The notes under the pieces are model-generated. The model saw only the letters and a program-made list of their open reading frames with translations. It was not told where the DNA came from and searched no databases. From an uncultured Collinsella sp. (GTDB lineage Bacteria; Actinomycetota; Coriobacteriia; Coriobacteriales; Coriobacteriaceae), in NCBI GenBank assembly GCA_900551635.1, contig URWQ01000123.1:1-5268 (forward strand): 5,268 nt of DNA. The letters are read 5' to 3'. The translations under genes and the position numbers were made by a program. Below are positions 1-4,842 of the stretch, piece after piece. Each line of letters starts with the position of its first letter. The first letter of the stretch is position 1.

Positions 1-112
1 GCCAACGCTTCGTAGAAGCGAGGCAACGGGGGCCTTCATGCGCGAGGACGTTTTGGAAACTGAGTACGGGGACCCGCCCAAGCCGTCCGGTGGGATCAGA
101 GTACCCTTGCTG
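1..112. other. Intergenic stretch left of the aldolase gene
   Basis: No gene can be supported here. Positions 6-20 form a perfect short hairpin (CGCTTC, loop GTA, GAAGCG), and GCC at 1-3 can pair with GGC at 22-24 to lengthen it. This could be the end of a terminator or an RNA structure belonging to sequence outside the window. A second inverted repeat, CAGAGTA (97-103) and TACTCTG (114-120), overlaps the aldolase stop codon with a 10-base loop. No T-rich tract follows it on the minus strand, so I do not call it an intrinsic terminator. A plus-strand reading frame entering from the left stops with TAG at 13-15, but too little is visible to call a gene end. Confidence 0.4.
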
Positions 113-970
113 TTACTCTGCTTTGCCCACAGAGTTGAGGTTGGTCATGCGGATCTTAACCAGCTCGGTGATCTCACGCATACCCTCCTTGGCCGGCTTC
201 TTGGGATCGAAGCAGGCGGGGTTCTCGGCCATGTAGGCCATGAAGCCCTTGGTGTAGGCCTGACGCAGCTCAGTGGCGTAGTTAACCTTGCAGATGCCGT
301 TCTTCACAGCCTCGGCAACCTGCTCATCGGGCACACCAGAGGTGCCGTGCAGGACCAGCGGCACGTCGACGGCGTCGCGGATGGCCTTGACCACGGACTG
401 CTCGATGTGCGGATCGCTCGTGTACACACCGTGGCTGGTGCCAACGCCAATGGCCAGCGAGGTGCAGCCGGTACGCTCGACGAACTCCTTGGCCTCAGCA
501 GGATCGGTGTAGGGGCTCTCGCCCTCAACCGCGGGACCGTCGTCCTCCTTGCCGCCAACCTTACCAAGCTCAGCCTCGACGGGCACGCCCATGGCGCGGC
601 CAGCGTCGGCGACGGACTTGGTCAGAGCGATGTTGTCCTCGAAGGACTCGTGCGAGCCGTCGATCATGACAGAGGTGTAGCCCGTGCGGAAAGCCTGCAT
701 GCAGCGGTCATAGCCATCGCCGTGATCGAGGTGCAGAGCGACGGGCACGGAAGCGCGCTCGGCGGCAGCCTTGACCATGCCGTAGAAGTAGTCCAGACCA
801 GCGGTCTTGATGGTGCCCGGGGTGGTCTGCATGATGACGGGGGACTTGGTCTCCTCGGCAGCAGCCAGAACGGCCATAACAAACTCGAGGTTCTCAACGT
901 TGAACGCGCCGACGGCGTAGTGGCCGGCCTGAGCGTCCTTGAGCATCTTTTCGGTGGTAACAAGTGCCAT
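113..970 (-). CDS. Class II ketose-bisphosphate aldolase (fructose- or tagatose-bisphosphate aldolase)
   Basis: This is a cytoplasmic zinc enzyme of 285 residues that reversibly splits a ketose 1,6-bisphosphate into dihydroxyacetone phosphate and glyceraldehyde 3-phosphate. Visible hallmarks are the HLDHG motif at residues 80-84 (D82 likely the catalytic acid, H83 a zinc ligand), SVMIDGSH at 100-107, VEAELGKVGGKEDD at 131-144, zinc histidines H180 (GTSHG) and H208 (LVLHGTSG), and KVNYATEL at 228-235, where N230 is in the usual substrate-binding place. Length matches the FbaA/GatY/KbaY group. TPGT near residue 50 and GICKVNYATEL look closer to GatY/KbaY than to Bacillus FbaA, but both groups are similar and the substrate is undecided. 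The ATG at 970 is chosen because AGGAG lies 9 bases upstream (980-984) and the protein then starts like its homologues. The frame stays open to 1111, but that extension has no family similarity. It is divergent from a DeoR-type regulator, which probably controls it. The family call is secure. Confidence 0.95.
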   Translation of the reverse strand: MALVTTEKMLKDAQAGHYAVGAFNVENLEFVMAVLAAAEETKSPVIMQTTPGTIKTAGLDYFYGMVKAAAERASVPVALHLDHGDGYDRCMQAFRTGYTSVMIDGSHESFEDNIALTKSVADAGRAMGVPVEAELGKVGGKEDDGPAVEGESPYTDPAEAKEFVERTGCTSLAIGVGTSHGVYTSDPHIEQSVVKAIRDAVDVPLVLHGTSGVPDEQVAEAVKNGICKVNYATELRQAYTKGFMAYMAENPACFDPKKPAKEGMREITELVKIRMTNLNSVGKAE

Positions 971-1027
971 GAGCGTTTGCTCCTCTCCCTCGCCCGCATC
1001 TGGACATCGGGCGTAGTTGTTCACAAG

Positions 1028-1048
1028 GCGTTTTACCTTGCGTTTTAC
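1028..1048. repeat. Tandem GCGTTTTAC pair in the aldolase leader
   Basis: GCGTTTTAC occurs at 1028-1036 and again at 1040-1048, a 9-base direct repeat with a 12-base period. Read in the aldolase direction it is GTAAAACGC, AAG, GTAAAACGC. A related GTAAACG sits at 1130-1136 on the plus strand. The pair lies 58 bases upstream of the aldolase start, where a repressor could block transcription. It may be a binding site for the neighbouring DeoR-type protein, but that is inference and the repeats are short. Confidence 0.35.
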
Positions 1049-1066
1049 TGCGCTCATTGTATGAAA

Positions 1067-1195
1067 TTCAGCGTCTTTGCACGTGCGAGATATTGAGCCC
1101 ATGCAGGTCAATACAGTCGTTTTTGAAAAGTAAACGGAAGGAATTTGAGCCGAGTGGACATGTTCGATATTGAATTTTGAGCGTTCAGCGTCTTT
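1067..1195. repeat. 12-bp direct repeat TTCAGCGTCTTT, two copies
   Basis: The identical 12-mer TTCAGCGTCTTT occurs at 1067-1078 and 1184-1195, 117 bases apart and in the same orientation. Both copies lie between the divergent aldolase and DeoR genes. The right copy falls inside the spacer of the regulator's predicted promoter, and the left copy is in the upstream region of the aldolase. It could be a shared regulatory element or the trace of a small duplication. Only the repetition itself is observed. Confidence 0.45.
1163..1174. promoter_or_regulatory. Candidate operator (TTCGATATTGAA near-palindrome) of the DeoR-type regulator
   Basis: TTCGATATTGAA is palindromic except for one base pair, with ATAT at the centre. 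The longer string ATGTTCGATA at 1160-1169 resembles one half of the GlpR operator of E. coli (ATGTTCG-like half sites), and GlpR is a DeoR-family protein. It lies in the divergent control region, three bases upstream of the -35 box of the regulator gene, a fitting place for autoregulation. The match to GlpR comes from memory, and binding is not shown by the sequence. Confidence 0.4.
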
Positions 1196-1205
1196 CTTTT
1201 ATAGA
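1177..1205 (+). promoter_or_regulatory. Sigma-70-type promoter of the DeoR-family gene
   Basis: TTGAGC (1177-1182) and TATAGA (1200-1205) are separated by 17 bases. Each matches the TTGACA/TATAAT consensus in four or five of six positions, and the surrounding sequence is AT-rich. Transcription would begin near 1212, leaving a leader of about 90 bases before the preferred ATG at 1305. It is the best-formed promoter in the window. Confidence 0.6.
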
Positions 1206-1304
1206 AAAGATAAGTAATCGAAAGGTGTTTTCTTACTCAAAAAGAAAATGAACGAAAATAGAGTCAACACAATTCCTGCAAATTTAGCCGAGAATGGAGC
1301 AAGC

Positions 1305-2108
1305 ATGGCCCATGCAACAACCCGAGCTTTTGCCGACGAACGTCGCGCCGCCATCATGGAGATGCTCGAACATAACGCCTCCGTTCAGGTAGCGGAAATC
1401 GCCCAGACCTTTGGCGTGTCCTCCGTCACCGCCCGCGCCGACCTGGACGCGCTCGCCGAAGCAGGCAAGCTGCGCCGCACGCATGGTGGCGCCGTATCGC
1501 TTCACAAGCGCCTGACCGTCTCCACGCAGGATCGCCGCATCAATGTCAACGTCGCCGCCAAGCAGGCCATCGCACAAAGCGCTATCGAGCTCGTCAATGA
1601 CGGCGACACGCTGCTCGTCGACTCGGGCACCACGGCGCTCGAGTTCGTCCGGCTCCTCGAACAGCGCGACGGCATCACCGTTATCACGGCCGACATTACC
1701 ATCGCCGATTATATTGACGAGAGCATGCCCTCGGTCGATGTCGTCATGCTGGGCGGGGCACTGCGCAAAGGTCATCGCTATCTGTACGGCCCACTTACCA
1801 TGCAGGCTCTCCAAATGGTCCACGCCGATCTTGCCGTCATGTGCCCTGGCGCTTTTGTTCCCGGCTGCGGCTTTACGACCGACTTTCCCCAGATGGCCGA
1901 GACCAAAACAGCTACGATCGCCGGAGCCCATCAAAGCGTCGCCCTCATGGACGCTAGCAAGGTTAACGGACGCGGCATGTACCGCTTTGCCGAACTGACT
2001 GATGTCGACACCATCGTGATGGACCGTGACCCCGATCATGCCGTCGCCACCTCAATCGCCGAGGCCACCGACAGCGCACGTCCAGCCCTCATCATCGCCG
2101 GCGCTTAA
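1305..2108 (+). CDS. DeoR-family transcriptional regulator
   Basis: This is a 267-residue cytoplasmic DNA-binding regulator. Residues 11-63 form the DeoR winged helix-turn-helix: RRAAIMEML, then VAEIAQTFGVSSVTARADLDAL, ending in the typical GKLRRTHGGAV. The rest is the DeoR C-terminal sensor, a ribose-isomerase-like fold that normally binds a phosphorylated sugar. It shows DGDTLLVDSGTTALEF (99-114), ITVITADI, VVMLGGALRKG (146-156) and ALMDASKVNGRG (213-224). The frame also offers an ATG at 1248, which would add 19 residues. I prefer 1305 because GGAG lies 5 bases upstream, the protein then has normal family length, and the first 19 codons are AT-rich and unlike the rest; the 1248 ATG has no well-spaced Shine-Dalgarno. 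Its divergent neighbour is a ketose-bisphosphate aldolase, so a sugar phosphate of that pathway is the likely effector. This is inference; the family call is firm. Confidence 0.93.
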   Translation: MAHATTRAFADERRAAIMEMLEHNASVQVAEIAQTFGVSSVTARADLDALAEAGKLRRTHGGAVSLHKRLTVSTQDRRINVNVAAKQAIAQSAIELVNDGDTLLVDSGTTALEFVRLLEQRDGITVITADITIADYIDESMPSVDVVMLGGALRKGHRYLYGPLTMQALQMVHADLAVMCPGAFVPGCGFTTDFPQMAETKTATIAGAHQSVALMDASKVNGRGMYRFAELTDVDTIVMDRDPDHAVATSIAEATDSARPALIIAGA

Positions 2109-2113
2109 ACAAA

Positions 2114-2150
2114 AACCACCACAAAGGTGCCTGTCCCCTTTGTGGTGGTT
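2114..2150 (-). terminator. Intrinsic terminator between convergent genes, with GGTGCCTGTCCCC element
   Basis: A perfect 14-bp stem is formed by 2114-2127 and 2137-2150 (AACCACCACAAAGG and its complement) around a 9-base loop. Read on the minus strand the hairpin runs directly into a T-rich tract (TTTTTGTTT), so it is a good intrinsic terminator for the flavodiiron gene, whose stop codon is 32 bases upstream. On the plus strand only a short TT follows, so stopping of the DeoR transcript may be weaker. The string GGTGCCTGTCCCC (2126-2138) spans the stem tip and loop. I recall similar strings as dispersed palindromic repeats in several bacterial genomes, but that was not checked here. Confidence 0.8.
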
Positions 2151-2182
2151 GTGATGGCTGAGCGTCAAAAGTGAGCGTGTCG

Positions 2183-3343
2183 CTACTTGGACAGCTCGTC
2201 GGCGAGGGCCTCGATCTGGGCGCGCGAGGCTTCGTTGAGCGAGCCCAGCACAGTCACCTTGTTCTGCGTCAGGGTGATGTCCTTCATGCCCTCGAGCTCC
2301 TTGGTCATAACCTTGGCAGCCGCGGGTGCCCAAGAGCCGGCCTCGACGAGCGCCACCGTACGGTTCTGGTAGGCGTGCTCGGCGAGCGTATGGATGAAGG
2401 TGCTCATGCACGGGAAGATCTCGCCCTGATAGGTGATGGAGGCGAGCACCAGACGGTCGTAGCGGAACGCATCCTCAACGGCCTCGGCCATGTCGTCACG
2501 AGCCAGGTCAAAGACGGAGACCTTCTGGCCGCGAGCCTCAAGCGCAGATGCGAGCTCCTCGACGGCAGCCTTCAGATGCCCGTACACGCTCGCATAGGCA
2601 ATCGTGATACCCTCGTCCTCGGGTTGATAGCTCGACCAGGTGTTATAGGTGTCGAGGTAGTAGCCCAGGTTCTCAGTCAGCACGGGGCCGTGGAGCGGGC
2701 AGATAATCTGGATGTCCAGGTCGGCGGCCTTCTTGAGGACGGCCTGCACGAACTTGCCGAACTTACCGACGATGCCAAAGTAGTAACGGCGCGCTTCGCA
2801 AGCCCAGCCCTCGGGATCCTCGATGTCGTTGGCGCCAAACTTGCCAAAACCGTCGGCACTAAAGAGCACCTTGTCGGTGGACTCGTAGGAGAAGAGCACC
2901 TCGGGCCAGTGAACATTGGGGGCACCGACAAAGGTTAGGCTGTGGCCGCCCAGGTCGAGCACGTCGCCATCTTTGACGACCATCTTGCGCTCGGGGAAGT
3001 CGGTGCCAAAGTAGTTGACCATCATACGGAAGGCGCCCATGCTGGCAACAATCTGCGCCTGGGGATAGCGCTCCATAAAGGCGGCGATGCCGGCGGAGTG
3101 ATCGGGCTCCATGTGATGGACGATCAGGTAGTCGGGCGTGCGGCCATCGAGCACGGCCTCGAGGTTGCCGAGCCACTCGTCAACAAAACCGCCGTCGACT
3201 GAATCGGCGACAGCGATCTTTTCGCCCAAGATAACGTAGCTGTTGTATGCCATGCCGTTCTCGGACACATCGTACTGGCCCTCGAACAGGTCAATGTCGT
3301 GATCGTTAACGCCAATGTAGCGGATATCCTTGGTGATCTCCAT
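2183..3343 (-). CDS. Flavodiiron protein (A-type, FprA-like oxygen/nitric oxide reductase)
   Basis: This 386-residue cytoplasmic flavoprotein is expected to reduce O2 to water, or NO to N2O, using electrons from a rubredoxin or similar donor. Residues 1-240 are the metallo-beta-lactamase-like domain, with diiron ligands in HHMEPDH (H77, E79, D81, with H82), H145 in NVHWPE, D164 in SADGFG, and H218 in PLHGP. The D164-H218 gap is about seven residues shorter than I remember for the classical Desulfovibrio and Moorella enzymes. Residues 246-386 form the flavodoxin domain with an FMN phosphate loop near ASVYGHLKA (251-259) and TYQGEIFP at 304-311. No rubredoxin or flavin-reductase domain is fused on, so the donor is encoded elsewhere. 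The ATG at 3343 is chosen because a perfect AGGAGG (3353-3358) lies 9 bases upstream; the 21 extra upstream codons look non-coding. No membrane segment is visible. It lies downstream of the LacI-type gene but has its own promoter-like signal. Confidence 0.95.
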   Translation of the reverse strand: MEITKDIRYIGVNDHDIDLFEGQYDVSENGMAYNSYVILGEKIAVADSVDGGFVDEWLGNLEAVLDGRTPDYLIVHHMEPDHSAGIAAFMERYPQAQIVASMGAFRMMVNYFGTDFPERKMVVKDGDVLDLGGHSLTFVGAPNVHWPEVLFSYESTDKVLFSADGFGKFGANDIEDPEGWACEARRYYFGIVGKFGKFVQAVLKKAADLDIQIICPLHGPVLTENLGYYLDTYNTWSSYQPEDEGITIAYASVYGHLKAAVEELASALEARGQKVSVFDLARDDMAEAVEDAFRYDRLVLASITYQGEIFPCMSTFIHTLAEHAYQNRTVALVEAGSWAPAAAKVMTKELEGMKDITLTQNKVTVLGSLNEASRAQIEALADELSK

Positions 3344-3359
3344 CAGGCAAAGCCTCCTA

Positions 3360-3383
3360 GATAGACAAAAGAACCCGTCTATC
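3360..3383. promoter_or_regulatory. Inverted repeat GATAGAC-N10-GTCTATC at the flavodiiron gene start site
   Basis: GATAGAC (3360-3366) and GTCTATC (3377-3383) are perfect inverse copies with a 10-base gap. The outer arm overlaps the predicted -10 box and the inner arm abuts the Shine-Dalgarno. With transcription starting near 3374 only one arm would be in the RNA, so a DNA operator is more likely than an RNA hairpin. I do not recognise it as a known FNR- or NsrR-type site. Confidence 0.4.
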
Positions 3384-3389
3384 ATAGCA
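3381..3389 (-). promoter_or_regulatory. Extended -10 promoter element of the flavodiiron gene
   Basis: On the minus strand TGCTATGAT matches an extended -10 (TGn followed by TATGAT, five of six bases to TATAAT). Transcription would start near 3374, about 31 bases before the ATG. The -35 region (about 3404-3409) has no good TTGACA match, which is usual for extended -10 promoters and for promoters needing an activator. A short inverted repeat at 3399-3412 covers that -35 region. Confidence 0.5.
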
Positions 3390-3398
3390 CTCGTCTTC

Positions 3399-3412
3399 AT
3401 AGCCACGGCTAT
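3399..3412. promoter_or_regulatory. Inverted repeat ATAGCC-AC-GGCTAT over the -35 region of the flavodiiron gene
   Basis: ATAGCC and GGCTAT are perfect inverse copies separated by two bases. The centre lies about 31 bases upstream of the predicted start site of the flavodiiron transcript. This position suits an activator or repressor site. The regulator is unknown. It could also fold as a tiny hairpin if transcription runs through from the LacI-type gene, but a two-base loop is too tight for the full stem. Confidence 0.35.
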
Positions 3413-3472
3413 CTGCCAGCATCCTTATCGATTGTTATTGAGGCGGAATATATCGCCATTGACCTGCAAAAA

Positions 3473-4504
3473 CTATGTGCGCGGAGCTGCCGTGGTATGT
3501 CGAACGATAAGCTGGCCGGGAATACGAATGGCAACGGTTTTGTCCGTTGCCCCCGCCTTGGGAACCGCGTGCTCGAACACCTCGCGTCCACGCTGATGCA
3601 AATCGAATCGAACGGTCGTGAGCTCGTTGTGTGCCACAAAATCATCGAGCGAATCGTCGACGCCCACCACGCTCACGTCCTCGGGCACGCGCAGACCGCT
3701 ATCGCGCAGCGCGGCAATCGCGCCATTTGCCATCTGGTCGTTTGCCGCGTAAATCGCCGTCATGGTGCGATCGTGCTCGGCCAGGTACCTGCCGGCCTCG
3801 TAGCCGCTGTTGGCAGACCAGTCGCCCTCGAGCGGCTCTGCCGGCTCGATGTGTTTACGCTCGAGTGCATCCTGCCAACCGGCGCGACGAAATTGCTCGT
3901 CGACCGAGAATGACGGGCCGCCAATATAGCGAATCTGCTCGTGCCCTAGCTCAAACAGGTGATCCATAAGCAATAGCGAGCAGCCGTAATGGTCGGAATC
4001 GACCGTGGTCACCCGCGGGTGCGCGTACATGGTAACGATGACCGTGCCGATACCCGGCAACGGATCAAACGTCTCAAAATCGGGCGCCATGCGACTCATG
4101 CCGATAATGATGCCGTCCACCGGCAATGCGGCCATACGACGCGTGGCCTCGGCAAGCGAAAACTCCTCGGTCTTGGACATCTCGACCAGCGTGATGGCGC
4201 AATTATGCTCGCGAGCAGCGCTGGCGATGCCGTCGATCATTGAGAGGTTGCCGAACTTGGTGACATCGTTGACGCACAGGCCGACCGAATGATAACGGCC
4301 GTCGCGCAGCGAGCGACCGGCATAACTCGGACGAAAGCCGAGCTTTTGCATAGCGGCCTGTACGCGCTGGCGCGTCTGCTCGTTAACGTTAGGCAAGCCG
4401 TTGGCGACGCGCGAAACCGTCTGCTGCGAAACGCCGGCAGCGCGGGCGACGTCGGCCATGGAGACCGGACGCGAACTGGTATCGTTGGACGGGCGCCTTG
4501 CCAC
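3473..4504 (-). CDS. LacI/GalR-family transcriptional repressor, probable regulator of galactokinase
   Basis: This is a 343-residue cytoplasmic repressor. The N-terminal helix-turn-helix is at residues 16-38 (MADVARAAGVSQQTVSRVANG), followed by the hinge region with VNEQTRQRVQAAMQKLGFRPS and ARSL-like GRSL at 63-66. The remainder is the periplasmic-binding-protein-like sensor: HSVGLCVND near 72, VDGIIIGMS near 129, HLFELGHEQIRYIGG near 182, AIYAANDQMANGAIAALRDSGLRVPEDVSVVGVDDS at 250-285, and QLIVRHT at the end. The two recognition-helix residues that set operator specificity are Q27 and Q28. It starts with GTG at 4504; AAGGTGATCC just upstream (4515-4506) is a good Shine-Dalgarno, while the in-frame ATG at codon 16 has none and would remove sequence before the helix-turn-helix. 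It is divergent from a galactokinase gene, and repeated operator-like sequences lie between them, so galactose or a derivative is the likely inducer (inference). An orthologue symbol is not assigned. Confidence 0.93.
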   Translation of the reverse strand: MARRPSNDTSSRPVSMADVARAAGVSQQTVSRVANGLPNVNEQTRQRVQAAMQKLGFRPSYAGRSLRDGRYHSVGLCVNDVTKFGNLSMIDGIASAAREHNCAITLVEMSKTEEFSLAEATRRMAALPVDGIIIGMSRMAPDFETFDPLPGIGTVIVTMYAHPRVTTVDSDHYGCSLLLMDHLFELGHEQIRYIGGPSFSVDEQFRRAGWQDALERKHIEPAEPLEGDWSANSGYEAGRYLAEHDRTMTAIYAANDQMANGAIAALRDSGLRVPEDVSVVGVDDSLDDFVAHNELTTVRFDLHQRGREVFEHAVPKAGATDKTVAIRIPGQLIVRHTTAAPRT

Positions 4505-4596
4505 AGGATCACCTTCACCCTTGCGAGATCTGAATAGCGTGAATGCCGGCCCGGGCAGAAATACATCCCGCGCCGAGGCCCGCTATCGTCGGACGC

Positions 4597-4610
4597 ATGT
4601 TAACGTACTC
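4597..4610 (+). promoter_or_regulatory. Operator copy 1 (ATGTTAACGTACTC)
   Basis: This is the shortest of three copies of the shared sequence; it matches the other two over TGTTAACGTACTC (4598-4610) and matches copy 2 over 14 bases. It has the central CG flanked by A/T-rich half sites usual for LacI-family operators. It lies in the leader of the repressor gene, 93 bases from the GTG, which suits autoregulation. Confidence 0.6.
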
Positions 4611-4716
4611 TACTTTTTCTATCTGCATCTCTTCTGCTTTATAAGTCCATACGGCAGTACCGTTCACGGCTGAATTTCTACCGATTACCAGATTCTCAAA
4701 AAGTGACAAGCGATGT

Positions 4717-4734
4717 GTTATGAGTACGTTAACA
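4717..4734 (-). promoter_or_regulatory. Operator copy 2 (inverted orientation)
   Basis: The minus strand here reads TGTTAACGTACTCATAAC, identical over 18 bases to copy 3 on the plus strand. It is also a partial palindrome (TATG...ACGT...CATA) centred on CG at 4727-4728. It lies 108 bases upstream of galK. Its centre is 64 bases from that of copy 3, close to six helical turns, so the two could be bound together. Confidence 0.65.
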
Positions 4735-4784
4735 TAGCCCGTAACGTGCGGTATCGTGAACACTTGGTTCATGCCGCTTTAAGT

Positions 4785-4802
4785 TGTTAACGTACTCATA
4801 AC
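4785..4802 (+). promoter_or_regulatory. Operator copy 3, next to galK
   Basis: TGTTAACGTACTCATAAC is an exact 18-base inverse copy of copy 2. It lies 40 bases upstream of the galactokinase ATG, where a bound repressor would block or overlap the galK promoter. The neighbouring LacI-type protein is the obvious candidate to bind it (inference). Confidence 0.68.
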
Positions 4803-4842
4803 GACGCAAAACCCACCCGAGCGCGCCAAGGAAAGGACTCCC

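Larger units (their letters stand above)
4505..4842. other. Divergent control region between the LacI-type repressor and galactokinase
   Basis: These 338 bases are markedly more AT-rich than the genes and contain three repeated operator-like sites (listed separately). Possible repressor-gene promoter on the minus strand: TGAACG (4666-4661), 17 bases, TATAAA (4643-4638), giving a start near 4632 just ahead of operator copy 1. For galK no textbook promoter is visible; TTTAAG at 4778-4783 with GTGAAC 16 bases upstream is a weak candidate that would start close to operator copy 3. A 5-5-5 inverted repeat, TGAAC-ACTTG-GTTCA, lies at 4757-4771 between operator copies 2 and 3. Open frames exist on the minus strand here, but none has both a good ribosome site and protein-like content. 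Confidence 0.55.

Noticed and set aside
1..39. Possible start of a minus-strand gene at ATG 39 reading off the left edge (MKAPVASLLRSVG)
   Set aside because: No Shine-Dalgarno upstream and only 13 codons visible; not enough to call a gene.
97..120. Inverted repeat CAGAGTA/TACTCTG as an aldolase terminator
   Set aside because: The stem is only 7 bp, overlaps the stop codon and lacks a following T tract on the minus strand.
38..1096. Long plus-strand open frame of 352 codons over the aldolase gene
   Set aside because: It is antisense to an aldolase with all its catalytic motifs, has no ribosome site, and its Leu/Gly/Val/His-rich composition is typical of an antisense frame in GC-rich DNA.
1284..2039. 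Minus-strand open frame of 251 codons over the DeoR-type gene
   Set aside because: Antisense shadow of a well-recognised regulator; no family resemblance.
2171..2938. Plus-strand open frame of 255 codons over the flavodiiron gene
   Set aside because: Antisense to a gene with an intact diiron site; composition again typical of shadow frames.
3421..3472. Terminator for the LacI-type gene
   Set aside because: Only a 4-bp GGCG/CGCC stem is present and no T run follows, so read-through toward the flavodiiron gene cannot be excluded.
3497..3913. Plus-strand open frame opposite the LacI-type gene
   Set aside because: Antisense shadow without a ribosome site or recognisable domain.
4515..4772. Minus-strand frame of 85 codons ahead of the repressor, including a possible 37-residue leader peptide from an internal ATG near 4628
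   Set aside because: It spans two operator copies, the purine-rich stretch touches the internal ATG rather than being spaced from it, and the peptide has no attenuation-like pattern.
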